Positions 41,359 through 57,451 of a stretch of 64,000 bases of DNA are shown here, piece after piece. A program made the position numbers and the translations under genes. Source of the stretch: Streptomyces sp. CB02056 (GTDB lineage Bacteria > Actinomycetota > Actinomycetes > Streptomycetales > Streptomycetaceae); NCBI RefSeq assembly GCF_001905545.1, contig NZ_LIPD01000009.1, positions 186,001 through 250,000 of the forward strand. Direction: 5' to 3'. The notes beneath the pieces are model-generated. The model did no database searches. It was not told the DNA's origin and saw nothing but the letters and a program-made list of their open reading frames with translations. Every line of letters starts with the position of its first letter. Within the stretch, counting starts at the first letter, position 1.

Positions 41359-42654
41359 TCATTCGTTCGTCGCTGCCGCCGACTCCGCCGACTCCGCCGA
41401 CTCCGCCGCAAGATCCGCCGCCAGGTCCGCCGCCGTCCACGCCATCGCCACCGCGCCGTCCAGCACCGCCCGCTCCGCCTCTGCGCCCAGCGCCGCCTCG
41501 GCGAACGCCGCCTCGTGCGGGGCGCAGGCGCCGCCGGTGATGTCCAGCACCGGATGGATCGACGGCACCGCGTGCGACACGTTCCCCATGTCCGTACAGG
41601 CGAAGGGTCCGCTCTCGACCGGTTCCGGCCGGCCGAGCGCCGCCGCGTTGGCCCGCCACAGCGTCAGCAGCCGGGGGTCGGAGCGCATGTCCAGGTAGTC
41701 CGGCTCGGGGCGGGTCAGTTCCACCTCGCAGCCGGTGGCGAGCGCCCCGGCGCGGAAGCAGTCCTCGACCCGGGAGCGCAGTTCGGCGAGGTCCTCGGCC
41801 GCCGAGGCCCGGATCTCGTACTCGGCGCTCGCGCTGTCCGGGATCAGGTTCGGCGCCGTTCCGGCCGCCGTGGTGATGCCGTGCACCCGCCACTGCGGCG
41901 GGAGGTGCTGGCGCAGCAGCCCGATCGCGACCTGGGCGACGGTGAGCGCGTCGGCGGCGTTGCGCCCCCGGTGCGGGTCGAGGCTCGGGTGGGCGGCACG
42001 CCCGGTGTAGCGGACGGAGAGCGTGCCGAGGGCGAAGGAGCGGAAGTCGGCGACCTCGACGGGGCAGGGGTGGACCATCATGGCCGCGTCCACCCCGTCG
42101 AACGCCCCGGCCTCCAGCAGCAGGGCCTTGCCCGCCCCGCGCTCCTCGGCCGGCGCGCCGATCACCCGTACGGTGAGCCCGAGTTCGTCCGCGTACGGGG
42201 CGAGCCCGAGCGCCGCGCCGATCCCGGCGGCGGCGATCAGGTTGTGCCCGCAGGCGTGGCCGAGTCCGGGCAGGGCGTCGTACTCGCAGACCAGCGCGAC
42301 GGTGACCGGCCCGCTGCCGAGGCGTGCGTCGAAGGCGGTGGCCAGGCCGTGGGCGGGCGCGGTGACCGAGTAGCCGTGTGCGCGCAGCAGTTCGGAGCAC
42401 CAGGCAGCCGCCAGGTGCTCCTCGAAGGCGGTCTCGGGGTGGGCGTGGATGCGGTGGCTGAGCGCGAGGAGTTCCGCCCGCAGGGCGAGGATGCGCTCGC
42501 GCACGGCCCGCTTGGCGGCGCTGGGTCCGGTGGGTTCGGTGGGTCCGGTGGGTCCGGTTGGTTCGGCGCTCTGCGGGAGCGGTTCGGTCTGGGGCACGGG
42601 TGGCGTCTCCGGGGTGTCAGGGGCCCGACCCTGCGGGGCCGTTGACCAGATCAT
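41359..42654 (-). CDS. M20-family amidohydrolase, iron-regulated
   Basis: The protein has 431 residues from the ATG at 42654, only six bases from iron box 2. It has the M20D layout: the metal ligands are in ACGHNLIAAAG and APAEERGAG, with a second set in VHPCPVE and the late DITGGACAPHE. A dimerisation domain occupies about 210-320. The nearest known type is the AbgB/HmrA/p-aminobenzoyl-glutamate or indole-acetyl-amino-acid hydrolase group. In this cluster a role in cleaving the amide between DHB and amino acid, or in processing siderophore breakdown products, is plausible but unproven. An N-terminal Pro/Gly/Thr repeat (EPTGPTGPTEPTGPS) precedes the domain. A frameshift is not seen. Confidence 0.85.
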   Translation of the reverse strand: MIWSTAPQGRAPDTPETPPVPQTEPLPQSAEPTGPTGPTEPTGPSAAKRAVRERILALRAELLALSHRIHAHPETAFEEHLAAAWCSELLRAHGYSVTAPAHGLATAFDARLGSGPVTVALVCEYDALPGLGHACGHNLIAAAGIGAALGLAPYADELGLTVRVIGAPAEERGAGKALLLEAGAFDGVDAAMMVHPCPVEVADFRSFALGTLSVRYTGRAAHPSLDPHRGRNAADALTVAQVAIGLLRQHLPPQWRVHGITTAAGTAPNLIPDSASAEYEIRASAAEDLAELRSRVEDCFRAGALATGCEVELTRPEPDYLDMRSDPRLLTLWRANAAALGRPEPVESGPFACTDMGNVSHAVPSIHPVLDITGGACAPHEAAFAEAALGAEAERAVLDGAVAMAWTAADLAADLAAESAESAESAAATNE

Positions 42655-42660
42655 ATGAAC

Positions 42661-42679
42661 TTAGATTAGGCTAACCTAA
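42661..42679. promoter_or_regulatory. Iron box 2, bidirectional (amidohydrolase / NRPS)
   Basis: TTAGATTAGGCTAACCTAA has one mismatch to the iron-box consensus. It sits in the 63-base spacer between the two divergent starts, 6 bases from the amidohydrolase ATG and 38 bases from the NRPS ATG. One DmdR/IdeR dimer pair could control both genes. Confidence 0.95.
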
Positions 42680-42717
42680 GTAAGGCGTTCCGGATCCCCC
42701 GAGGAGCTCTCCACCCC

Positions 42718-50024
<7,307 letters not shown>

Positions 50025-50028
<4 letters not shown>

Positions 50029-50210
50029 GTGACGCCCCCGCCAACCCCTTCGACGCCGACGGCGAGTTCCTCGCGCTCGTCAACGCCGAGGGACAGCACT
50101 CCCTGTGGCCCGCCTTCGCCGCCGTCCCGGCCGGTTGGACCGTCGCCCACGGCCCCTGCGAGCGGCCGGCCGCCCTGGAGTGGATCACCGCGCACTGGAC
50201 CACGCTGTGA
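50025..50210 (+). CDS. MbtH-family protein
   Basis: The protein has 61 residues from an ATG overlapping the NRPS stop (ATGA). The family signature is clear: NPFDADGEFLALVNAEGQHSLWP and PAGWTVAHGPCER, ending with a W(I/V)xxxW segment (LEWITAHW). It binds the adenylation domains and helps them fold and activate amino acids. Overlap with the NRPS and with the exporter start shows that all three are co-translated. Confidence 0.96.
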
Positions 50211-51613
50211 CCCCTCCGGCAACCCCTCCGGCGGTCCAGGCCCCGGCGCGCCCCCTGCTCGCGGGGCGCGCCGCGGTGGTGGTCGTCTACACGGCCGCGA
50301 TGTGCATGAACGGCCTGGACTCGACCATCGTCAACCCGGCGCTGTTCAGCATCGCCGAGGACTTCGGCCGCCCGGTCTCGGCGGCGAACGCCGTGGAGAC
50401 CGCCTTCCTGGTCGGCCTCGCCCTCGGGCTGCCGGTGGCCGGCTGGCTCGGCGACCGGTACGGCGTCAAGCGGGTCTTCCTCGGCTCGCTCGCCGCCTTC
50501 ACCCTCGCCTCCGCGCTCTGCGCGGCGGCGCCCGGCCTGGGCACGCTGTCCGCCGCCCGGGCCGTCCAGGGCGTGGCCGGCGGGCTGCTCACACCGGTCG
50601 GGATGACCCTGCTGTTCCGGGCCTTCGCCCCGCACGAGCGGGCCGGCCTGGGCCGCATCCTGATCGTCCCGACCGCGCTGATGCCCGCCCTCGGGCCGCC
50701 GCTCGGCGGCTTCCTCACCGAACACCTCTCCTGGCACTGGCTGTTCCTGGTCAACGTGCCGATCGGCGCGGCCGCCGTGCTGATCGGGCTGATCGGCCTG
50801 CGCGGCGAACAGGAGCCCCCGGCCGGCCGCTTCGACACCACCGGGTTCCTGCTCGCCACCCCCGGCCTCGGCCTGCTCACCTACGCCCTCGGCTTCGGCC
50901 CGGCGCACGGCTGGACCTCTCCGGGGGTGGCCCTCGGCGGACTGCTCGGCCTGGTCCTGCTGGGCGCCGCCGTACGGCACCAACTGCGCACCGCCGAACC
51001 CCTGGTGGACCTGCGGCTGCTCGCCGACCGCACCTTCGGCACGGCGAGCTGGCTGGCCCTGCTGACCTCGGCCGGGCTGATGGGCGCCCTGTTCGTGCTG
51101 CCGCTGCTCTACCAGGCGGCGCGCGGCGCCACCGCCCTGGACGCCGGGCTGAGCGTCTTCCCGGAGGCCATCGGCCTGATGGCCGCCTCGCAGGTGGTGG
51201 ACCGCCTGCTGCCCCGCCTCGGCCCGCGCCGGCTGGCCCTGCCCGGGCTGCTGCTGGCGGCGGCCGTGCTGGCCGTGCTCGGCTTCGCGGAGAACCCGTG
51301 GGCCGTACGGGCGTTGATGTTCGCCGTCGGACTGGTGCTGGGCACCGCCGTGCTCACCGTCCAGATCGCCGGCTTCGCCGACGTCCCGCCGCCCGCGATG
51401 GGCCGCGCGATGGGCCTGTTCACCATCCTGCGCACCCTCGGCGGCGCCCTCGGCATCGCCGCCACCGCGGCCCTCATCGGCGCGTTCGGCGACGGCGCGG
51501 GCGCCGGACCGTACCGGCTCGCCCTCGGGCTCACGGCGGCCCTGGTCGCCGCCGGCGCCCTCCTGGCCGTCCGCCTCCCGGTCGACGCCCCGGGCCCGCC
51601 GCCGGAGGACTGA
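50207..51613 (+). CDS. MFS exporter, DHA2 (EmrB/QacA-like) type
   Basis: The protein has 468 residues from a GTG overlapping the MbtH stop. It is hydrophobic throughout, with the DHA2 motif LDSTIVNPAL in helix 1 and the GDRYGVKRVFL loop between helices 2 and 3. Thirteen to fourteen membrane helices can be suggested; exact number not established. It directly follows the NRPS and MbtH genes, so it most likely exports the finished siderophore. Drug export cannot be excluded from the sequence alone. Confidence 0.9.
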   Translation: MTPPATPPAVQAPARPLLAGRAAVVVVYTAAMCMNGLDSTIVNPALFSIAEDFGRPVSAANAVETAFLVGLALGLPVAGWLGDRYGVKRVFLGSLAAFTLASALCAAAPGLGTLSAARAVQGVAGGLLTPVGMTLLFRAFAPHERAGLGRILIVPTALMPALGPPLGGFLTEHLSWHWLFLVNVPIGAAAVLIGLIGLRGEQEPPAGRFDTTGFLLATPGLGLLTYALGFGPAHGWTSPGVALGGLLGLVLLGAAVRHQLRTAEPLVDLRLLADRTFGTASWLALLTSAGLMGALFVLPLLYQAARGATALDAGLSVFPEAIGLMAASQVVDRLLPRLGPRRLALPGLLLAAAVLAVLGFAENPWAVRALMFAVGLVLGTAVLTVQIAGFADVPPPAMGRAMGLFTILRTLGGALGIAATAALIGAFGDGAGAGPYRLALGLTAALVAAGALLAVRLPVDAPGPPPED

Positions 51614-51623
51614 GCCCTCAGGT

Positions 51624-51670
51624 GGTGGTCGTCCGCCCGCCTGCGTCGTGCGGCCCGGCGGACGACCACC
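51624..51670 (+). terminator. Perfect 14-bp hairpin terminator
   Basis: GGTGGTCGTCCGCC (51624-51637) pairs with GGCGGACGACCACC (51657-51670). It starts 11 bases after the exporter stop and has no T-tract. Confidence 0.8.
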
Positions 51671-51736
51671 GCACCGGGCACGGGAGCAACGCCACCGTGC
51701 CGGATCGTCCCGCCGACCGACCCCGACAACGACTCG

Positions 51737-51780
51737 AGCGGGAAGCCCATCCGCGACGACCCGCGGATGGGCTTCCCGCT
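51737..51780. terminator. Perfect 18-bp hairpin, bidirectional terminator
   Basis: AGCGGGAAGCCCATCCGC (51737-51754) and its exact complement (51763-51780) enclose an 8-nt loop. It is the second strong hairpin in the spacer between the convergent exporter and esterase genes. The rest of the 295-base spacer shows nothing that supports a gene. Confidence 0.85.
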
Positions 51781-51908
51781 CTACCCGGTCGTGGACCCCT
51801 GAGGAAGACGGTGACGCCGTTCCCGGATCCCGACCGCGACCGCCGGCGGCGATCAGGGGTGAGGTCCCCGATCGCCGCCGACCGCCCGCGGACCGGCTGG
51901 TCCGCAGG

Positions 51909-53042
51909 TCACCGGCCGCCCAGCAGGTGGGCGAGCCCGTCGGCCAGGCCGCCGCGCCAACAGGCGTAGTCGTGGCCGCCGTTGAACTCGCGGTAGGCGA
52001 GGTCGTAGCCGCGGGCGGTGAGGACGTCGCGCAGGTGGCGGTTCTGGGCGAGCAGCATCCACTCCTGGAGCCCGACCTCGATCCAGAAGCGGGCCGGGCG
52101 CCGCTGTTCGGCGGCGAGGCGGCGGGTCAGCCACTCGCTGCCGACGTCGAACTCCGTCTCGTCGGGCCACCAGAAGGAGCCGGACTGGGAGAGCGCGTTG
52201 CCGAAGCGCTCCGGGCGGCGGTAGGCCGCGTAGGCGGCGGTGAGGCCGCCCGCGCTCTGGCCCGCGACCACGGTGTCGGCGGGGTCGGTGCTCGCGCCGA
52301 ACTCCGTTGCGGCCCAGGGGAGGAGGCGATCGGCGAGGAGGTCGACGAAGGCCGGGTTGCAGCTCAGGTCGTCCGGCCGCTGCGGGCCCATGGTGTGCAC
52401 GAGCAGGGCGACGGTCGGCGGGATCGCGCCGTCCGCCGCCAGGTTGTCGAGGGTGTCGCCGACGGACAGCACCCCGCCCCACATCTCGCCGTCCAGCAGC
52501 ACCGCGACCGGGCACGGTCCGCCGTCCGCGCGGTGCCCGGCCGGGAGGTGGACGTCCACCCGCCGGCCGGCCGCCGTGTGCGCGACGGTCCGCCCGCGCG
52601 GCACGCCCTCGCGCCGCGCCACGTACGGTTGCGCGGGCGCGGCGGGCAGGCTGAGCACGGAGGAGGGGTGCCGGCCGTCGCGGGCGGGAAGCCGGGGTTC
52701 GGTGTCGTACGGGTCGGGGCGGGCCCGGTCCAGGACGCGCAGCCAGTCGGCGCGGGTGGTGCCGGGGGCCTCGCCCCGGAAGGGGTACAGCTGGTAGGAG
52801 GCGCGGTGGTCCTCGCGCAGCCGGTAGGTGATCGACCAGCTTCCGTCGGCCTGACGCTCCATCAGGTGTGGTGTCAGGTCCCCGGCGTGGCGGTCCTTGT
52901 CGGTGACGGTGTGCAGCAGGGCGAGCACGCCGTCGCAGTCGGCCTCCCGGTGGGTGAAGGTGACCAGGCGGTAGGCGGGGTCGTCGGGGTCGAGGGCGAC
53001 GACGGGCGGGGCTTCCACGGTGGGTTCTCCAGGGGTGGTCAC
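51909..53042 (-). CDS. Fes/IroD-type siderophore esterase
   Basis: The protein has 377 residues from a GTG overlapping the permease stop. The N-terminal ~120 residues are the enterochelin-esterase N domain (RLVTFTHREADCDGVLALLHTVTDKDRH). The C-terminal alpha/beta domain has the nucleophile in AGQSAGG and the His in NGGHDYACW. It should hydrolyse the Fe-loaded trilactone of Thr (or Ser) catecholates in the cytoplasm to release iron. The overlap with the fused permease gene links uptake and iron release. This supports a cyclic triester product of the NRPS. Confidence 0.92.
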   Translation of the reverse strand: MTTPGEPTVEAPPVVALDPDDPAYRLVTFTHREADCDGVLALLHTVTDKDRHAGDLTPHLMERQADGSWSITYRLREDHRASYQLYPFRGEAPGTTRADWLRVLDRARPDPYDTEPRLPARDGRHPSSVLSLPAAPAQPYVARREGVPRGRTVAHTAAGRRVDVHLPAGHRADGGPCPVAVLLDGEMWGGVLSVGDTLDNLAADGAIPPTVALLVHTMGPQRPDDLSCNPAFVDLLADRLLPWAATEFGASTDPADTVVAGQSAGGLTAAYAAYRRPERFGNALSQSGSFWWPDETEFDVGSEWLTRRLAAEQRRPARFWIEVGLQEWMLLAQNRHLRDVLTARGYDLAYREFNGGHDYACWRGGLADGLAHLLGGR

Positions 53043-55231
53043 GCGGGGCTGCCCTTGCGGCTGAGCAGCACCCAGAGCAGGAACGGGCCGCCGAGGACGG
53101 TGGTGACGATGCCGACGGGGATCTCCACCCCGCCGAGCAGCACCCGTCCCAGGGTGTCCGCGAGGACGACGAGCAGGGCGCCGGTGAGGGCCGAGCCGAG
53201 CACCGGCACCCGTGCGGGTCCGGCCAGCCGCCCGGCGACCACCGGCGCGGCCAGTGCCACGAAGCCGACCGGCCCGCAGACGCCGACCGCCAGCCCGGCC
53301 AGGGCGACGGCCAGCAGCAGGCAGGCGAGCCGCACCCGGCCCGGGTCGACGCCGAGCGCCGAGGCGACGCTGTCGTCGAAGCGCAGCACCGCCAGGCGCC
53401 GGGCCGCCACCAGGGCGAGCGGCACCAGTACGGCCAGCCCGACCAGGACGGGCGTGGCGATCGCGAGGTCCCGGCCGTTGAGGCTGCCGGAGGTCCAAAC
53501 GTACAGCGATCCGGCCGAGTTGAGCGAGCGGCGGGCCAGCGCGACCTGGATCACCGCCGAGGCCAGCGCCGACATCGCGAGGCCGACGACCAGCACCCGG
53601 TAGCCGCGCGCGCCGAGCCCGCCGGAGACCAGGGTGACCACCAGGACGGCGGCCAGCGCGCCGAGCGGTCCGGCCCACCAGGCGCCGAAGGTGCCGGAGG
53701 CGGTGGCCGAGATCAGCACGGCCGCGGTCGCGCCGTCGTTGACGCCGAGGAGTTCGGGGGTGGCCAGGCGGTTGCGGGCGAGGGTCTGGGTCAGGCAGCC
53801 GGCCAGGCCGAGCGCGGCCCCGGCGGCGAGGGCGGCGACGATCCGGCCGAGCCGGAACTTCTGCACCAGCAGCACGTCGAGGCGGTCGCCGTAGCCGAAC
53901 ACGGCCTGGAAGGTGCGGCCGAGGTCGAGTTCGCTCTGCCCGGCGTGGGCGGCGACCACCACGGCGGCGAGCAGGGCGGCGGCCAGGCCGAGCGAGGCGG
54001 CCAGCGCCCGGCGGGGGAGCAGTAGCGACCAGGCGCCGTACCGCAGTGCCAGGTCGGGCTTCGGGGCGGGCGGTTCGGCCCGCCGTCCGGCCGGCGGGGT
54101 GGCCTCGGCCGGGTCGCTGAGGGCGAGCGCGGCGGAGCGCCGGGAGCGGACGATGGCGATCAGGGCCGGGGCGCCGACGAGGGCGACGATCACCGACACC
54201 GGCGCCTCGTAGGGCCTGGCCACCACCCGGGCCAGCACGTCGGCGCCGGTCAGCACGGCCGCGCCGAACAGTCCGGCGAGCAGGGTGAGTCGGCCGATCC
54301 GCGGACCGGCGAGGGACCGGGCGAGGAAGCCGGCCAGCAGGCCGAGGAAGGACACCGGCCCGGCCAGGGCGACCGCGGAGGCGGTCAGCAGGGTGACCGC
54401 GACGGCGACCGCGGCCCGGGTGGCGCCGGGGCGGTGGCCGAGGCCGCGGGCCAGGTCGTCGCCGAGCGCCAGGGCGGTGAGCGGCCGGGTGGTGAGCGCG
54501 GCGAGCAGGAAGCCGGCGCCGAGGACGGGGGTGAGCCGGGCGAGTGTGCTCCAGCCCTCCACCCCGGCCAGTGAGCCGAGCACCCAGACCCGGTAGCGGT
54601 CGTAGGCCTCGGGCGAGTTGACGATCAGCACACCGGTGAGCCCGCCGAAGGTGGCGCCGACCGCGGAGCCGCCCAGCACCAGCCGCATCGGCGAGCCGCC
54701 GCCCCGGCTGCCCGCGATCAGCAGCACCAGCGCGCTGGCGAGCACGGCGCCGCCGAAGGCGAAGGCGAGGTAGCCGTAGGAGCTCTGGACGCCGAGTACG
54801 GCGATGCCGAGCACCACGCCCAGCGAGGCGCCGGCGTTGACGCCGAGCAGGCCGGTCTCGGCCAGCGGGTTGCGGGTGACGGACTGCAGCTGCGCCCCGG
54901 CGACGCCGAGCGCCGCGCCGACCAGCAGCGCGGTGAGGGTGCGCGGCAGTCGCAGGTCGCCGACGACCAGGGCCAGTCGGCCGTCGGCGCGGGCGCCGTC
55001 GTGGTTCAGCAGGTAGTCCAGCACCCGGCCGGGGCCGACCTCGCCGGCGCCGACCGACAGCGAGAGCGCGGCCAGGGCGAGCAGGAGCACCACCGCCGCC
55101 GTGACGGCCGGCCAGGTGGGGCGGGTGCCCTCCGGGCGTCCCCCGGGCCCCTCCGGGCGACCCCCGGGCCGTCGGGGCTCCGGCGCGGTGGCGGGGGGCG
55201 CCTTGGTGACGCCGGCTTGCGACAATGTCAT
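53039..55231 (-). CDS. Fused FecCD-type siderophore permease (two halves in one chain)
   Basis: The protein has 730 residues, about twice one FecCD subunit. Each half has the same landmarks. First half: LRLPRTLTALLVGAALGVAGAQLQ, NPLAETGLLGVNAGAS, and GPVSFLGLLAGFLAR. Second half, from about residue 395: LGRIVAALAAGAALGLAGCLTQ, NRLATPELLGVNDGAT, and GPVGFVALAAPVVAGRL. About 20 membrane helices are expected in total. It therefore forms a complete inner-membrane channel without a second gene, as FhuB does. It works with the binding lipoprotein at 55339 and the ATPase at 56395. Iron box 3 overlaps its ATG, so a leaderless message is likely. The 40-residue head is Pro/Gly/Glu-rich. Confidence 0.93.
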   Translation of the reverse strand: MTLSQAGVTKAPPATAPEPRRPGGRPEGPGGRPEGTRPTWPAVTAAVVLLLALAALSLSVGAGEVGPGRVLDYLLNHDGARADGRLALVVGDLRLPRTLTALLVGAALGVAGAQLQSVTRNPLAETGLLGVNAGASLGVVLGIAVLGVQSSYGYLAFAFGGAVLASALVLLIAGSRGGGSPMRLVLGGSAVGATFGGLTGVLIVNSPEAYDRYRVWVLGSLAGVEGWSTLARLTPVLGAGFLLAALTTRPLTALALGDDLARGLGHRPGATRAAVAVAVTLLTASAVALAGPVSFLGLLAGFLARSLAGPRIGRLTLLAGLFGAAVLTGADVLARVVARPYEAPVSVIVALVGAPALIAIVRSRRSAALALSDPAEATPPAGRRAEPPAPKPDLALRYGAWSLLLPRRALAASLGLAAALLAAVVVAAHAGQSELDLGRTFQAVFGYGDRLDVLLVQKFRLGRIVAALAAGAALGLAGCLTQTLARNRLATPELLGVNDGATAAVLISATASGTFGAWWAGPLGALAAVLVVTLVSGGLGARGYRVLVVGLAMSALASAVIQVALARRSLNSAGSLYVWTSGSLNGRDLAIATPVLVGLAVLVPLALVAARRLAVLRFDDSVASALGVDPGRVRLACLLLAVALAGLAVGVCGPVGFVALAAPVVAGRLAGPARVPVLGSALTGALLVVLADTLGRVLLGGVEIPVGIVTTVLGGPFLLWVLLSRKGSPA

Positions 55232-55249
55232 AAGGTAAGGCTAACCTAA
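55231..55249. promoter_or_regulatory. Iron box 3, bidirectional (permease-esterase / binding protein-ATPase)
   Basis: TAAGGTAAGGCTAACCTAA matches the iron box at 17 of 19 positions and overlaps the ATG of the permease (55229-55231). It lies 89 bases before the lipoprotein start. Fe-DmdR/IdeR bound here would block both uptake units. Confidence 0.92.
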
Positions 55250-55338
55250 TGGTCGAGTCCGTCCCACGGGGCCCCTCCGCCCCGCCGAACGACCCGGACG
55301 CTGCTCAACTCCCGTACCACCGTTGCCCGGAGGCACCC

Positions 55339-56367
55339 ATGCCGTTCGCCCGTCGCCCGCTCAGCCCCGTCCGCCGCCGTGCGGCCCAGGCGCTGGCCGT
55401 CACCGGGGCGGCCGCGCTCCTGCTCACCGGCTGCGGCTCCTCCGGCTCCTCCTCCTCGGGTTCGTCCGCGGCCGCCTCCCCGGCGGCCGACGCGGCGGGC
55501 GGCGGCAAGGGCGGCGACACCGGCAAGCGCACCGTCAAGGACGCCACCGGCAAGGCCGTCGAGGTCCCCGCCGAGCCCAAGCGGATCGTCACCCTGACCC
55601 AGGAGGACCTGGACGCGGTGCTCGCCCTCGGCGTCAAGCCGGCCGGCATCACCAACGGCCAGGGGCTGGCCGAGCCGCCCGCGTACCTCAAGGACAAGGT
55701 GCAGGGCGTCCCGGTGGTCGGGAACCTGCTCCAGCCCGTGATGGACAAGGTGATCGCCGCCAAGCCCGACCTGATCCTGGCCGGCGACATGCAGGACGAG
55801 CAGGTGCTCAAGCAGCTGCGCGAGATCACCCCCGCCACGCTGGTCACCATGGCGCCCACCGACGACTGGAAGCTCGCCTTCCGGGGCATCGGCAACGCCG
55901 TCAACAAGCTCGACCAGGCCAACAAGGTGATCGGCGACTACGAGGCCAAGGCCGCCAAGGCGGGCGGCGAGCTCGGCAAGAACAAGGGCGCCGCCGTCTC
56001 CATCGTCCGCTGGAACCCCACCGGCCCGAGCTGGATGGAGAAGAAGCAGTTCGCCAGCGGCGTCGCCCTGGACATGGGCCTGACCCGCCCGGCCGCGCAG
56101 GACAAGGACGGCAACGCCCACAGCCCGGCGCTCAGCCTGGAGAAGCTCAACGAGATCGACGGCGACTGGCTGTTCCTCTCCACCCTGACCGACGACGGCA
56201 AGACCGCGCTCAAGGACGTCCAGTCCAAGCCCGCGTACCAGGAGCTGGGCGCGGTGAAGAACAACCACGCCGTCACCGTGGACGGCTCGGTCTGGTCCAC
56301 CCGGGGCGGCCCGCTCGCCGCGGACGTCGTCATCGGCGACCTCGCCAAGGCGCTCGGCGGCAGCTGA
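55339..56367 (+). CDS. Siderophore-binding lipoprotein (FepB/FecB-like)
   Basis: The protein has 342 residues from the ATG at 55339, preceded by GGAGG; an ATG at 55249 is rejected as it lies in the iron box. The signal peptide has an Arg-rich n-region and the lipobox LLTGC, so the mature protein is anchored outside the membrane. A Ser/Gly/Ala linker follows. The fold is the class III periplasmic-binding type, with PKRIVTLTQEDLDAVLALGVKP and IAAKPDLILAGDMQ. It captures ferric siderophore and passes it to the permease. It lies beside the ATPase gene (27-base gap). Confidence 0.93.
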   Translation: MPFARRPLSPVRRRAAQALAVTGAAALLLTGCGSSGSSSSGSSAAASPAADAAGGGKGGDTGKRTVKDATGKAVEVPAEPKRIVTLTQEDLDAVLALGVKPAGITNGQGLAEPPAYLKDKVQGVPVVGNLLQPVMDKVIAAKPDLILAGDMQDEQVLKQLREITPATLVTMAPTDDWKLAFRGIGNAVNKLDQANKVIGDYEAKAAKAGGELGKNKGAAVSIVRWNPTGPSWMEKKQFASGVALDMGLTRPAAQDKDGNAHSPALSLEKLNEIDGDWLFLSTLTDDGKTALKDVQSKPAYQELGAVKNNHAVTVDGSVWSTRGGPLAADVVIGDLAKALGGS

Positions 56368-56394
56368 GCGGGCGCCGGTCGAGGGGGAGCTGCC

Positions 56395-57177
56395 ATGGAG
56401 TTGACGATCCAGGGACTCAGTGCCGGCTACGGGCCGGGGCGCCCGGTGCTCGGCGGCGTCGACCTCACCGTCCCGGCCGGCCGGGTGGTGGCGGTGGTCG
56501 GCCCGAACGGCTGCGGGAAGTCCACCCTGCTGCGGTCCGTCGCGCGGCTGCACCGGCCGGACGGCGGGCGGGTCCTGGTCGGCGGCGAGGACGTGTGGCG
56601 GCTGCGCCCGCGCCAGGCCGCCCACCGGGTCGCGCTGCTGCCGCAGAGCCCGCAGGCCCCGGAGGCGGTGACCGTCGCCGGACTCGTCCGCTACGGCCGC
56701 CATCCGCACCAGGGGCTCTTCCGGCAGTGGTCGGCGGAGGACGAGCGGCTGACCGCCGAGGCCCTGCGCGCCACCGGCGTGGAGGAGCTGGCCGACCGCC
56801 GGCTCGACCGGCTCTCCGGCGGCCAGCGCCAGCGCTGCTGGCTGGCCATGGTGCTCGCCCAGGACACCCCGGTGGTGCTGCTCGACGAGCCGACCAGCGC
56901 GCTCGACCTCGGGCACGCGGTGGAGGTGCTGGAGCTGGTCCGCCGGGTCGCGGCGGGCGGGCGGACGGTGGTCATGGTGCTGCACGACCTCGCGGCGGCC
57001 GCCCGGTACGCGGACCTGCTGGTCGCGCTGCGGGACGGCACGGTGGTGGCCTGCGGGCCGCCGCGCGAGGTGGTGGACGCTCCGCTGGTGCGGGCGCTGT
57101 ACGACATCGACAGCCATGTGCTCGCGGCGCCGGGCGACGGCGCGCCGGTCATCGTGCCCCGGGCGCCGCTGGGCTGA
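56395..57177 (+). CDS. Ferric-siderophore ABC transporter ATPase (FepC/FecE-like)
   Basis: The protein has 260 residues from an ATG with GGGGGAG upstream. All ABC motifs are present: Walker A GPNGCGKSTLL, Q-loop LLPQSPQ, signature LSGGQRQR, Walker B VVLLDEPTSALDL, and the H-loop VLHDLAAAARYAD. It should dimerise and drive the fused permease. It forms the last gene of the iron-box-3 plus-strand unit. A T-tract terminator follows at 57259. Confidence 0.95.
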   Translation: MELTIQGLSAGYGPGRPVLGGVDLTVPAGRVVAVVGPNGCGKSTLLRSVARLHRPDGGRVLVGGEDVWRLRPRQAAHRVALLPQSPQAPEAVTVAGLVRYGRHPHQGLFRQWSAEDERLTAEALRATGVEELADRRLDRLSGGQRQRCWLAMVLAQDTPVVLLDEPTSALDLGHAVEVLELVRRVAAGGRTVVMVLHDLAAAARYADLLVALRDGTVVACGPPREVVDAPLVRALYDIDSHVLAAPGDGAPVIVPRAPLG

Positions 57178-57258
57178 CGGGGCGGGGGCCGAGCGGTCGT
57201 CGGGTCGCCGGGACGGAGGGGGTCGCCGGGGCCGGGGGACGGGCGGGGCGGAAGGACG

Positions 57259-57297
57259 GGCGGGGCGGCTGCGTGGGGGCAGCCGCCCCGCCTTTTT
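57259..57297 (+). terminator. Rho-independent terminator with T-tract
   Basis: The 14-bp perfect stem GGCGGGGCGGCTGC (57259-57272) / GCAGCCGCCCCGCC (57279-57292) has a 6-nt loop and is followed by TTTTT. It ends the siderophore uptake unit. Confidence 0.95.
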
Positions 57298-57451
57298 CGT
57301 CTCTTCGATCACCCGTTCGAGTGGTTTGAAGTCTGCATGTCACGGCCGGAGTTCACCCCGCCCGTCGCGTTGTCAGTGGGCCTCGCTACGTTCCTCGCAT
57401 CGCTGGTCAGCAGGCGATCGACAGGTGTTTCCCGGTGGGAGGAGTACGGCC

